Assembly: GCF_934747485.1 (NCBI RefSeq)
Contig: NZ_CAKVGN010000091.1
Location: forward strand, 1 to 9,885
DNA: 9,885 nucleotides
Reading direction: 5' to 3'
Origin: an uncultured Brachyspira sp.
Lineage (GTDB): Bacteria; Spirochaetota; Brachyspiria; Brachyspirales; Brachyspiraceae
Positions 1-6,955 of this stretch are shown piece after piece; positions within the stretch are counted from its first letter, which is position 1, and each line of letters starts with the position of its first letter. Made by a program: the position numbers and the translations under genes. The notes under the pieces were generated by a model that saw nothing but the letters and a program-made list of their open reading frames with translations, was not told where the DNA came from and did no database searches.

Positions 1-1
1 T

Positions 2-75
2 TTAGTTAATTAAATTATAAGGAATACCTGCTTTTTTTAAACTAAAAAACGTGCAATATGTATGGCTCCTAAACA
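2..75 (+). repeat. Left copy of 74-bp perfect terminal inverted repeat
   Basis: Every base from 2 to 75 is the reverse complement of 9885 down to 9812, with no mismatch or gap; I compared the two base by base. It begins TTAGTTAATTAAATTATAAG and ends GGCTCCTAAACA. Past base 75 the similarity is only patchy (GAGG against AGAGGG, offset by one base). The copy contains a PacI-like palindrome TTAATTAA and two T/A homopolymer runs. It carries no recognisable gene, but supplies the last codon and the stop of the phosphoesterase that enters it from the right. It could be the edge of a longer mobile or dispersed repeat that continues outside the window. Confidence 0.97.
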
Positions 76-551
76 GAGGCAATATTACAATCTTCTTTAC
101 AATTTGAATAAACTATATTAATATTTTTACTTATATCCGTAAAATCGTTAATATTATATTTTTTCTTTATATATTCAGTCCAACCATTTGTAATTCCAGC
201 ATGAGTAAATACATAATCTCTTAATACATAAACTACATTAAATATATCTTTATTATCATTAAAAATTTTATTAAGTTCTTCAGCATAACTTTTTCTATAT
301 CTGCTTGCTGTAGGGTATCCAACTATATACTGAAAATCATGATTGCCTATAAGAAGCTCAACTTTAGAATTATTATTTCTTTTAAAATTTATAACATCTT
401 TTAAATTATTAATAATCTCTTTATCTGTAAAAGTAATCCAACTATCATCACTATAATCACCCAAAAAAACTATCTTATCAAAATTATTATCTTTTAATAG
501 ATGTTTCCAGCAAGGCTTACCATGTAAATCACCAATAACAGCAACTTTCAT
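69..551 (-). CDS. Calcineurin-like metallophosphoesterase, C-terminally truncated
   Basis: This is a 160-residue protein of the calcineurin-like metallophosphoesterase superfamily, which are dinuclear-metal hydrolases of phosphomono- or diesters. The metal-binding motifs appear in order: GDLHG (D8, H10), GDYSD (D32), GNHD (N70, H71) and THAG (H117). Relatives with this GDYSD...THAG layout usually run longer and carry a further GHT-type histidine motif near the C-terminus. That motif is absent here: after about residue 150 the family similarity stops, and V160 and the TAG stop are encoded by the 74-bp terminal repeat. I therefore read it as a gene cut at its 3' end by the repeat or by a sequence junction. 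The start is well supported by a strong SD (GGAGGTGA, complement of 556-563) five bases before ATG. There is no signal peptide, so it should be cytoplasmic. The substrate cannot be told; the truncated product may be inactive. Confidence 0.85.
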   Translation of the reverse strand: MKVAVIGDLHGKPCWKHLLKDNNFDKIVFLGDYSDDSWITFTDKEIINNLKDVINFKRNNNSKVELLIGNHDFQYIVGYPTASRYRKSYAEELNKIFNDNKDIFNVVYVLRDYVFTHAGITNGWTEYIKKKYNINDFTDISKNINIVYSNCKEDCNIASV

Positions 552-555
552 ATTA

Positions 556-563
556 TCACCTCC
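556..563 (-). promoter_or_regulatory. Strong Shine-Dalgarno of the phosphoesterase gene
   Basis: The minus strand reads GGAGGTGA followed by five bases and then ATG, an almost complete match to the 16S anti-SD. It fixes the start at 551. Confidence 0.85.
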
Positions 564-583
564 AAAAAGTGAATAACGTTTAA

Positions 584-612
584 AGTATAATTACATAACA
601 ATGAAAAATCAA
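584..612 (-). promoter_or_regulatory. Sigma-70-type promoter for the phosphoesterase
   Basis: On the minus strand TTGATT (612-607) is followed by a 17-base spacer and TATACT (589-584). The -10 box lies about 32 bases upstream of the phosphoesterase ATG, leaving room for a short leader with the strong SD. The hexamers are near consensus and the spacing is ideal; no expression data are available. Confidence 0.65.
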
Positions 613-614
613 GC

Positions 615-657
615 ATGTTTTGCGTCGTTTTTATAATACTAAAAATCTTCAAAACAT
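615..657. repeat. Inverted repeat between the divergent promoters
   Basis: ATGTTTTG (615-622) and CAAAACAT (650-657) are exact reverse complements separated by 27 bases. They lie between the -35 boxes of two divergent promoters, where a regulator could act on both. Eight-base AT-rich arms can occur by chance, so an operator role is only a suggestion. The rest of the 552-729 intergenic region holds the two promoters and no gene that I can see. Confidence 0.35.
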
Positions 658-677
658 AACTCACAATACATAATTTA

Positions 678-706
678 TTGACACCATGTAATAAAAGATT
701 TATAAT
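678..706 (+). promoter_or_regulatory. Perfect consensus sigma-70 promoter (TTGACA-17-TATAAT)
   Basis: TTGACA (678-683), a spacer of exactly 17 bases (684-700) and TATAAT (701-706) match the housekeeping consensus at all twelve positions. The expected start site, near 713, leaves a leader of about 17 bases with an AGGA SD (719-722) before the ATG at 730. A strong constitutive promoter is expected unless a repressor covers it. Confidence 0.85.
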
Positions 707-729
707 CACTAATCAATTAGGAAATAGTA

Positions 730-1839
730 ATGCAAAAAATAAATATATTCAAAAACAATATAAAAGATATTATAATAGCAATTAGTTTTATTCTAATAAT
801 TTCCATTACTTATATAGTGCCGTTTGTTACAATAGATATTTATAAAGTTACAAATAATTTATCAAATTTAGAAATATTTTTTAATAATGAATTAGTGTTT
901 CTATTAAAAATACTATTTTCTTTGTTAATACCTCTTAGTTTTTTTATACTTAATATTTTATTTTCGCTCAAAAAAATATGCTTAAAATCTATAATTATAA
1001 CAGCTATAATAATATTTATAATATCAATTTATTTATATAATTTGCCATATGAGATGTTAATAAAAATGAGTATATCAAAAGAATATATAAAATTATTAAT
1101 TCATATATTTTCTGCAAACATGCTTATTATTTTTTCTTTGGCTCTTTCATATATTAAATATGATGTAAAACAAATATCTAATTTATACGATTTCTATACA
1201 ATGATAGCTGAAATTATTATATGGGCTTTTTTATTATATTTTCTATTATCTATTATTTTTGCTTCAATATTTGTTTTAATTAAATTTAATAATCAATTAG
1301 ATATAAAAAGTCTTACTATATTTTTAGTAAAAAACAATATGCTTAACCTAAAAATATTATACAGTATATTTATTATCCTAAACTCTTCTATAATATATTT
1401 ATCCTATCTTCTATATAATAAAATGAAAAACACTAAATTATCAATAACATTGTCAAGAACTATAAGTATATTCATATCAATTAGCTCTCTGTCATTAATA
1501 GTGCTAAATTTAAAAAACAATATATTATCATCTCATAAATTATTTTTTTATTTATATGTTTTATTTTTAATTATATTTATAAAAATAATTTTCTTGTTTA
1601 GAGCAGATAAAAAGTTAGATAAATATGAATATATTTCTTATATAGTATCAAATATATTTATTATCATATTTTCTTTATTTCTAATAATAAAAGATGTTTC
1701 TAACATAAAATTTTTTATTGCAATCATATTATTTAATGCAATATACAATATAATTTTATCTATAATAAAAAAAAGAGTGTTTATATTTTATTATAATTTT
1801 GTTTATATAATTTTGTTCACCATTTTTCTATTTACTTGA
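730..1839 (+). CDS. Orphan polytopic membrane protein, about 11 helices
   Basis: This 369-residue protein is extremely hydrophobic, rich in Ile, Leu, Phe and Tyr. About 11 membrane segments can be drawn at roughly residues 12-37, 54-80, 86-104, 120-143, 155-185, 207-229, 240-261, 270-291, 301-320, 326-346 and 350-368. The short loops carry Lys and Asn, and no extended soluble domain is present. I see no transporter signature, nucleotide-binding motif or catalytic motif, and do not recognise the family. The start follows an AGGA SD, and a perfect consensus promoter lies just upstream. Its stop codon overlaps a possible -35 box for the next gene. Codons are even more AT-rich than its neighbours, which follows from the Ile/Phe/Asn content. 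It should sit in the inner membrane; its function is unknown. Confidence 0.85.
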   Translation: MQKINIFKNNIKDIIIAISFILIISITYIVPFVTIDIYKVTNNLSNLEIFFNNELVFLLKILFSLLIPLSFFILNILFSLKKICLKSIIITAIIIFIISIYLYNLPYEMLIKMSISKEYIKLLIHIFSANMLIIFSLALSYIKYDVKQISNLYDFYTMIAEIIIWAFLLYFLLSIIFASIFVLIKFNNQLDIKSLTIFLVKNNMLNLKILYSIFIILNSSIIYLSYLLYNKMKNTKLSITLSRTISIFISISSLSLIVLNLKNNILSSHKLFFYLYVLFLIIFIKIIFLFRADKKLDKYEYISYIVSNIFIIIFSLFLIIKDVSNIKFFIAIILFNAIYNIILSIIKKRVFIFYYNFVYIILFTIFLFT

Positions 1840-1863
1840 CTTTTTAAATAGTTATATTAAACT
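1836..1863 (+). promoter_or_regulatory. Candidate promoter for the beta-barrel protein/psuG pair
   Basis: TTGACT (1836-1841, five of six consensus bases) is followed by 16 bases and TAAACT (1858-1863, four of six). It overlaps the stop codon of the upstream gene and sits just before the GGGAG SD (1872-1876). The -10 is imperfect and lies inside a palindrome, so the site may be regulated, or the gene may be reached by readthrough. Confidence 0.45.
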
Positions 1864-1869
1864 ATTTAA
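1844..1869. repeat. 10-bp perfect palindrome upstream of the beta-barrel gene
   Basis: TTAAATAGTT (1844-1853) and AACTATTTAA (1860-1869) are exact reverse complements around a six-base centre. The palindrome covers the spacer and -10 of the candidate promoter and stops two bases before the SD. It could be a binding site for a dimeric repressor, or a weak RNA hairpin. It lacks the GC-rich stem and T-tract of an intrinsic terminator. Confidence 0.6.
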
Positions 1870-1883
1870 TTGGGAGAGAAAAG

Positions 1884-2573
1884 ATGAAAAAAGTATTTTT
1901 ATTTGTGTTATTAATTAGTTCAATATTCTGCTATAATCTTAGTGCCGTTGGTGTGAGTTTAGGTTTTGTTGGTCAATTTGGTATGAGCGGTGCTGTTGCT
2001 GATTCATCTTCAATGCTGCCATCAAGTTTTAGAGATTTTGATATGGGCTATTCATTTTTAGTTGGAATAAGAAATAATATAACAGACAATACAGCAATAT
2101 CAATACTTGCAGATATCGGATATTATCATGATGCTTATGCTTTAAAATATGATATAAATGGAAAGAGAGCAACTGAAAATTATCAATTTGATAGTTTTAT
2201 GATAGGAGGCGTATTAAAGTTTCATTTCTTTTTTATGTCTTTATCTGGAGGCAGCGGTGTAAAAATACCTATTAGTGGTAGTTACCGTGTAGAAAATAGC
2301 TCTTTAGAATATGGATATAATAGAAAATACTATTTTGATAGAGGCGATATAACTGATATTTTTGAAAATGCTTTAATACCATATGTGAAATTTTCTTTAG
2401 ATTTTCATATATTAAATTATCTTCTTATAGGAATATATGTTAATTATGATTTCGCTCTAAATTTCAACAGCAGTGGTTATTTGAGCGATGTTAGAATAGC
2501 AAATAAGTCTATAAGTTCATTAGATTTGGGATTACAATTTGGATATTTCTTCAACGTTTTTGGAGATAGGTAG
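1884..2573 (+). CDS. Secreted outer-membrane beta-barrel protein (porin-like)
   Basis: The 229-residue product starts with a clear Sec signal peptide: MKK, a hydrophobic core at residues 4-15, and a probable signal peptidase I site after LSA (residue 21). The Cys at 16 does not sit in a convincing lipobox. The mature part alternates polar and aromatic/hydrophobic residues in short strands with Gly- and Ser-rich turns (for example near residues 22-35, 55-80, 100-125 and 170-225). This is the pattern of a small outer-membrane beta-barrel of about eight strands. The end has amphipathic aromatic strands (FGYFFNVF) but no terminal Phe. The start has a good SD (GGGAG, 1872-1876). The TAG stop is part of the SD of the following psuG (TAGGA), so the two are likely co-translated. 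I do not recognise a named family; a pore, adhesin or structural role are all possible. Confidence 0.8.
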   Translation: MKKVFLFVLLISSIFCYNLSAVGVSLGFVGQFGMSGAVADSSSMLPSSFRDFDMGYSFLVGIRNNITDNTAISILADIGYYHDAYALKYDINGKRATENYQFDSFMIGGVLKFHFFFMSLSGGSGVKIPISGSYRVENSSLEYGYNRKYYFDRGDITDIFENALIPYVKFSLDFHILNYLLIGIYVNYDFALNFNSSGYLSDVRIANKSISSLDLGLQFGYFFNVFGDR

Positions 2574-2584
2574 GATTTTAATAA

Positions 2585-3511
2585 ATGAATAAATTAAATA
2601 ACTTTTTAGATATTAGTGAAGAGGTAAAAACTGCTTTAGATGAAAAAAAGGCTGTAGTGGCATTAGAAAGTACAATAATATCACATGGCATGCCGTATCC
2701 TGAAAATATAGAAAGTGCTTTAAATTGTGAAAAAATAATTAGAGAAAATAATGCTATACCTGCCACTATTGCTATAATGAAAGGCAAAATAAAAATAGGC
2801 TTAAATAAAGATGAGCTTGAATATATGGGAAGTGCCAAAGATATTATTAAAGCAAGCAGAAGAGATTTGCCTGCAATACTCGCTTTAAAAAAAGATGGTG
2901 CTACAACTGTAACTACAACGATGATAGCTTCTTCTCTTGCAGGAATAAAAGTATTTGCTACAGGAGGAATTGGAGGAGTTCATAGATATGCACAAGATAC
3001 TTTCGATATATCTGCAGATTTACAAGAACTTGCTAAAACAAATGTTGCCGTTGTATGTGCAGGTGCTAAATCAATATTAGATTTAGGGCTTACTTTAGAA
3101 TATCTTGAAACTTTTGGTGTTCCTGTTCTTGGTTATAAAACCTCTAAGTTCCCTAATTTTTATACAAGAGACAGTGGTTTTGATGTGGATTATAAAATAG
3201 ATACTATAGAAGATATAGCAAATATTCTTCATACAAAATGGTCTTTAGGTTTAGATGGCGGAGTTGTTGTATGCAATCCTATACCAGAAGAATATGAAAT
3301 GGATAAAAGCTATATAGACAAAGTAATAGAAGATACTGTAAAAGAAGCAAAAGATAAAAACATATCTGGTAAAAAAGTAACTCCTTTTATATTAGCTAAG
3401 CTTCACAGTGTTACAGAAAATAAGAGTCTTAAGGCTAATAAAGAATTAGTTTATAATAATTGCCGTGTAGCTGCTAACATAGCTTATAGTTATTCAAACT
3501 TAGAAAAATAA
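2585..3511 (+). CDS. psuG: Pseudouridine-5'-phosphate glycosidase
   Basis: PsuG reversibly cleaves the C-glycosidic bond of pseudouridine 5'-phosphate to give uracil and ribose 5-phosphate, the second step of pseudouridine degradation. The 308-residue length is typical. Family motifs are intact: ALESTIISHGMPYPEN (26-41), KASRRDLP (89-96), TTVTTTM (107-113), FATGGIGGVHR (124-134), DISADLQEL (141-149) and CAGAKSILD (158-166). By alignment from memory with the E. coli enzyme, E28, K89 and K162 correspond to catalytic E31, K93 and the Schiff-base lysine K166, and D145 to the metal ligand region. It is cytoplasmic. Its SD (AGGA, 2572-2575) overlaps the stop of the beta-barrel gene 11 bases upstream, so the two probably form one operon. 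The usual partner, the pseudouridine kinase psuK, is not in this window. Confidence 0.95.
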   Translation: MNKLNNFLDISEEVKTALDEKKAVVALESTIISHGMPYPENIESALNCEKIIRENNAIPATIAIMKGKIKIGLNKDELEYMGSAKDIIKASRRDLPAILALKKDGATTVTTTMIASSLAGIKVFATGGIGGVHRYAQDTFDISADLQELAKTNVAVVCAGAKSILDLGLTLEYLETFGVPVLGYKTSKFPNFYTRDSGFDVDYKIDTIEDIANILHTKWSLGLDGGVVVCNPIPEEYEMDKSYIDKVIEDTVKEAKDKNISGKKVTPFILAKLHSVTENKSLKANKELVYNNCRVAANIAYSYSNLEK

Positions 3512-3546
3512 TAATAAATATATTTTTTAAATCGGATTTTATTCAT

Positions 3547-5547
3547 ATGGAAAGTTTAAACATTAAAGATTTTTTAAATTTCAATTTTTTATCTAATATA
3601 GAGCTTTCAGAGGATAATAAAAATTTACTGTTTGTTAAAAGCAATCAAAATTATGAAAACAATAATTATATTTCTGATGCTTTTATTTATAATATTGAAA
3701 ATAACAAAACATATAAACTCACTTCAGTAAAAGATGCTTCCCTTGTCTCTTGGCTTAATAATGATACTGTAATATTTAAATCATCGTTACGAGATGAAGA
3801 ATTAAAAAGCAAAAAAGATGAAGACTTTATTGATTATTCTTTGTTTTATTCTATTAATATAAATGGTGGTGAAGCAGAAAGTTTATTTAATATAGAGCTT
3901 GAAGCAGTAGATTTGTACTCAATAGATGAAAACAATTTTTTAATAAAAGCAATTTATGATATTAATAGAGAGAAAAAAAGAAAAGAAGATAATTATTTAG
4001 AATGGGTAAAAGAAGAAGTTGATTATGAAGTATTTGATGAAATTCCTTTTTGGGTTAATAATATAGGAATAACAAATAAAAAGAGAGAGAGACTTTATCA
4101 TTACAATAAAAAAGAAAATAAATTAACTTCCATTACAGATGAATATAGTAATGTGAACTCTTTTAAATATAAAGACGGTAAAGTATTATGCATTATAAAC
4201 TCTTTTACAGATAAAGCCCCTACCACTACAGAGCTTCGTTTGTATGATATAAATGATATTAATAACATTAAAGAAAAAGTTATTATAGATTCTAATAAAT
4301 ATGCTATATACTTTGCTGATTTTATAATTGATTATGATAATAAAGAAAAAATTATATCTGTTATGACAGACATGAAAAAATATGGGCTCAATGAAAACAG
4401 CGGTTTTTATTTAATAGATGAAAATAATAATATTAATCTTCTATATCATTATGATAATGGGCTTGGCAATATGATAGGAACTGACTCATCTTTTGGAGGC
4501 GGCAAGGACATTAGAGTTTATAAAGATAAAATATATTTCGTAGGTACAGAAAATGAAAATGCTCATATTAAATGTTTAGACTTTAAAGGCAATATAATCA
4601 CTATAACAAATAAAAAAGGAGCTGTTAATTGTTTTGATGTTTCTGATGATAATATATATTTTATAGGTTTTAGAGATTTGAAACTTGAGGAGATATATTC
4701 TATTAATAATGAAGCAGAAAAGCAATTAACTTGTTTTAACGAAGATGTTATAAAAGAAAAAAGTTTATCAATACCAGAGAAAGTTTCATTTAAAACAAGC
4801 AATAATTTTGAAATAGATGGCTGGGTATTAAAGCCAATAAATTATGATGAAAACAAAAAATATCCTGCAATACTTGATATACATGGCGGACCAAAAACTG
4901 CTTACGGAGAAATATTTTTTAATGAAATGCAGGTTTGGGCTAATATGGGCTATTTTGTATTTTTCTGTAATCCTCGAGGAAGCGAAGGAAAAGGAAATGC
5001 ATTTGCTGATATAAGAAAAATATACGGCACTATAGATTATGAAGATATAATGAAGTTTACTGACATTGTTCTTGAGAAATATACTAATATAGATAAAAAT
5101 AGACTTGGAGTTACAGGCGGTTCTTACGGCGGCTTTATGGTTAATTGGATAATAGGGCATACTGACAGATTTAAGTGTGCAGTATCGCAGCGTTCAATAT
5201 CAAATTGGATAGATGATTTCGGCACTACTGATATAGGTTATTATTTTAATCCTGATGAATTAGGAGGAGATGTTTGCAGCGGTTTTGATAAATTATGGCA
5301 GCAGTCTCCATTAAAATATGCTAATAATGCTAAAACTCCTACCCTATTTATACATAGCGAAGAAGATTATAGATGCTATCAAACTCAAGCCTTTCAAATG
5401 TTTACTGCTTTAAAATATTATGGTGTTGAATCAAGAATATGTTTATTTAAGGGTGAAAATCATGAACTTTCAAGAAGCGGAAAACCAAAACATAGACTTA
5501 GAAGATTAAAAGAAATTACTGATTGGTTTGAAAAATATTTAAAGTAA
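3547..5547 (+). CDS. S9-family serine peptidase (acylaminoacyl-peptidase type)
   Basis: This 666-residue protein has the two-part design of prolyl-oligopeptidase family S9. The N-terminal part (about residues 10-400) is repetitive and beta-rich, consistent with a WD40/Tol-like propeller that gates access. The C-terminal part (about 420-666) is an alpha/beta hydrolase. The catalytic triad is visible: S526 in GGSYGGFM, D607 in HSEEDYRC and H639 in GENHELSR. An oxyanion-region motif, DIHGGPKTAYG, lies around residue 445, followed by NPRGSEGKG. The family cleaves short peptides or removes acylated N-terminal residues. There is no signal peptide, so it should act in the cytoplasm on oligopeptides. 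The SD is weak (GGA, 3534-3536) and the 35-base gap after psuG shows no clear promoter, so it may be read as part of the same transcript. Length and motifs suggest a full, active enzyme; its exact substrate is unknown. Confidence 0.93.
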   Translation: MESLNIKDFLNFNFLSNIELSEDNKNLLFVKSNQNYENNNYISDAFIYNIENNKTYKLTSVKDASLVSWLNNDTVIFKSSLRDEELKSKKDEDFIDYSLFYSININGGEAESLFNIELEAVDLYSIDENNFLIKAIYDINREKKRKEDNYLEWVKEEVDYEVFDEIPFWVNNIGITNKKRERLYHYNKKENKLTSITDEYSNVNSFKYKDGKVLCIINSFTDKAPTTTELRLYDINDINNIKEKVIIDSNKYAIYFADFIIDYDNKEKIISVMTDMKKYGLNENSGFYLIDENNNINLLYHYDNGLGNMIGTDSSFGGGKDIRVYKDKIYFVGTENENAHIKCLDFKGNIITITNKKGAVNCFDVSDDNIYFIGFRDLKLEEIYSINNEAEKQLTCFNEDVIKEKSLSIPEKVSFKTSNNFEIDGWVLKPINYDENKKYPAILDIHGGPKTAYGEIFFNEMQVWANMGYFVFFCNPRGSEGKGNAFADIRKIYGTIDYEDIMKFTDIVLEKYTNIDKNRLGVTGGSYGGFMVNWIIGHTDRFKCAVSQRSISNWIDDFGTTDIGYYFNPDELGGDVCSGFDKLWQQSPLKYANNAKTPTLFIHSEEDYRCYQTQAFQMFTALKYYGVESRICLFKGENHELSRSGKPKHRLRRLKEITDWFEKYLK

Positions 5548-5556
5548 GTTAGATAC

Positions 5557-5584
5557 TTGACAGATTTTTATTTTGATGTATATT
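5557..5584 (+). promoter_or_regulatory. Promoter for the FmdB-type gene and probably rlmN
   Basis: TTGACA (5557-5562) is followed by 16 bases and TATATT (5579-5584); an alternative -10, TATTTT, lies at 5581-5586. The -35 is perfect and starts ten bases after the peptidase stop. The expected start site, near 5591, precedes the GGAG SD at 5603-5606. Confidence 0.6.
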
Positions 5585-5616
5585 TTTTTATTAAATTAAT
5601 TTGGAGATTAAAAATT

Positions 5617-5853
5617 ATGCCTACTTATGAATATAAATGTAAAAAATGCGGACATGAGTTTGAAGAGTTTCAGTCTATGACTGCTGAACCTAAAGCTAAA
5701 TGTCCTATATGTAAAGGAAGTGCTAAAAGAATAATTTCTTTAAATGCTGGAGTAATATTTAAAGGTTCTGGTTTTTATGTTAATGATTATAAAGGAAAAA
5801 ATAGCACATCATCATCTAATTCAGCATCTAATAAACCTAAGACAAGCTGCTGA
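5617..5853 (+). CDS. FmdB-family zinc-ribbon protein
   Basis: This small 78-residue protein has the hallmark of the FmdB/CxxC_CxxC regulatory-protein family. It opens with MPTYEYKC and has two zinc knuckles, C8-KK-C11 and C29-PI-C32, which would bind one zinc ion. The conserved GVIFKGSGFYVNDYK (about residues 45-59) follows, then a Ser/Asn/Lys-rich tail that is probably disordered and ends in Cys. The family name comes from a gene near formamidase and amidase genes, but the molecular role is unknown in most bacteria. I place the start at 5617 because GGAG (5603-5606) lies ten bases upstream and the family begins with MPxYEY. An in-frame TTG at 5557 would add 20 unrelated residues and falls in the promoter -35. 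It is likely co-transcribed with rlmN 63 bases downstream. Confidence 0.92.
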   Translation: MPTYEYKCKKCGHEFEEFQSMTAEPKAKCPICKGSAKRIISLNAGVIFKGSGFYVNDYKGKNSTSSSNSASNKPKTSC

Positions 5854-5868
5854 GGAGTTTGATTAATA

Positions 5869-5887
5869 AGCTTATAGGTTATAAGCT
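5869..5887. repeat. Tight hairpin upstream of rlmN
   Basis: AGCTTATA (5869-5876), a three-base loop GGT and TATAAGCT (5880-5887) form a perfect eight-pair stem in the 63-base gap between the FmdB-type gene and rlmN. A-rich rather than T-rich sequence follows on the plus strand, so it is not a standard intrinsic terminator. It could be an RNA-stability or processing element. TTGATT (5859-5864) plus TATAAG (5880-5885) could also form a weak promoter with a short 15-base spacer. Confidence 0.5.
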
Positions 5888-5916
5888 AAAAAATAAATAA
5901 TAAAAAATTAAGCTAT

Positions 5917-6945
5917 ATGTCAAAAAAAATATCTATAATGAATGTATCAGAAGAGGATTTATCTAAATTCTGTATTGAGAATAATTTTCCTAAGTTTCAT
6001 GCATCTCAAATATTAAATTGGATATATAAAAAATATGCTATTTCTTTTGATGAGATGAGTAATATTCCAAAAGATTTAAGGGGATTATTAGATGAAAATT
6101 ATTTCATACATAACTCAAAAATAGAATCCATTACAGAAGATGAATATGGTACAAGAAAATTATTAATATCATTATATGACAAGAAAAAAATAGAATCTGT
6201 AATACTCGGCAAAAATGAGAGAATAACTTTTTGTTTATCATCGCAGGTTGGCTGCGGATATGGATGTGCTTTTTGTGCCACTGGAAGCATGGGGCTTTCT
6301 CGAAACCTCACTGCTGATGAAATACTTGCCGAGTTTATATTGATGCGTGCAGTTACAAAAAAGGTTAATTCTATAGTGTTTATGGGTATGGGAGAACCTT
6401 TAGCTAATACAAAAAACCTATTTAAAGCAATAGATACCATTAACTCTTATAAAGGGTTTAATTTAGGTATAAGACATATTACAATTTCAACATCAGGAGA
6501 AGTTGCTGGAATAAAACAATTAATAGAAAGAGATTTGGATTGTAGATTGGCTGTTTCTTTGCATTCGCTTAAAAATGAAGTACGTGATAAAATAATGCCT
6601 ATAAATAAAAAATATCCAATAGAAAACCTCATAAACATACTTAAAAGATACAGTAAAAATGGTAAAAGAATGATTACTTTTGAGTGGGTGTTAATAAAAG
6701 ATGTTAATGATTCTGTTAATGATGCCTATAGATTGGTAAACTTAAAAAAAGAGTTTCCTTTCAAAGTTAATATTATACCTATGAACCCTGTAGAACATGC
6801 ACCAGAGCTTCAAAGACCAAATAAGGATATTATATTAAGATTTAAATCCATATTAAAAGATAATGGAATAGAAGTTGTTGAGAGGTTCAAACAAGGTCAA
6901 GAAATTTTAGCAGGGTGCGGACAGCTTGCTGTAAAAAATCAATAA
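5917..6945 (+). CDS. rlmN: Dual-specificity 23S rRNA A2503 / tRNA A37 C2-methyltransferase RlmN
   Basis: RlmN is a radical-SAM enzyme that methylates C2 of adenosine 2503 in 23S rRNA and of adenosine 37 in some tRNAs, tuning translation fidelity. The 342-residue length fits. Visible features are the N-terminal accessory domain (FPKFHASQILNWIYKK, about 19-34), CLSSQVGC leading into the [4Fe-4S] motif C113-x3-C117-x2-C120, the FMGMGEP motif for SAM binding, the ITISTSGEV segment and VSLHS. The C-terminal GCGQLA carries C334, the counterpart of the methyl-carrying cysteine of E. coli RlmN (C355). That cysteine and MGMGEPLAN separate it from unrelated radical-SAM proteins. Cfr, a resistance paralogue targeting C8, is closely related, but general similarity and context favour RlmN. 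The SD is poor, so the start at 5917 is chosen by family length. The gene ends 10 bases from the convergent PHP gene. Confidence 0.95.
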   Translation: MSKKISIMNVSEEDLSKFCIENNFPKFHASQILNWIYKKYAISFDEMSNIPKDLRGLLDENYFIHNSKIESITEDEYGTRKLLISLYDKKKIESVILGKNERITFCLSSQVGCGYGCAFCATGSMGLSRNLTADEILAEFILMRAVTKKVNSIVFMGMGEPLANTKNLFKAIDTINSYKGFNLGIRHITISTSGEVAGIKQLIERDLDCRLAVSLHSLKNEVRDKIMPINKKYPIENLINILKRYSKNGKRMITFEWVLIKDVNDSVNDAYRLVNLKKEFPFKVNIIPMNPVEHAPELQRPNKDIILRFKSILKDNGIEVVERFKQGQEILAGCGQLAVKNQ

Positions 6946-6955
6946 TATTATAAAC

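Noticed and set aside
1844..1870. Intrinsic terminator after the orphan membrane protein
   Set aside because: The stem is nearly all A/T and no U-tract follows; an operator or weak hairpin fits better.
2578..2838. Open frames opposite psuG, the peptidase, rlmN, PHP and the small lipoprotein
   Set aside because: They lie antisense to clearly conserved genes, have low-complexity translations and no SD; they are shadows of coding sequence.
5557..5616. Longer FmdB-type protein beginning at TTG 5557
   Set aside because: The 20 added residues are not family-like, the TTG is part of the promoter -35, and the ATG at 5617 has a proper SD and the family N-terminus.
5859..5900. Thirteen-codon TTG-started frame after a GAGGAG sequence, as a possible leader peptide before rlmN
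   Set aside because: The SD-like sequence is only one base from the TTG and the frame has no known features or attenuator-like codon run; more likely chance.
5917..6945. Cfr antibiotic-resistance methyltransferase instead of RlmN
   Set aside because: Cfr and RlmN are paralogues; the length, motifs and housekeeping context favour RlmN. Sequence alone without alignment leaves a small doubt.
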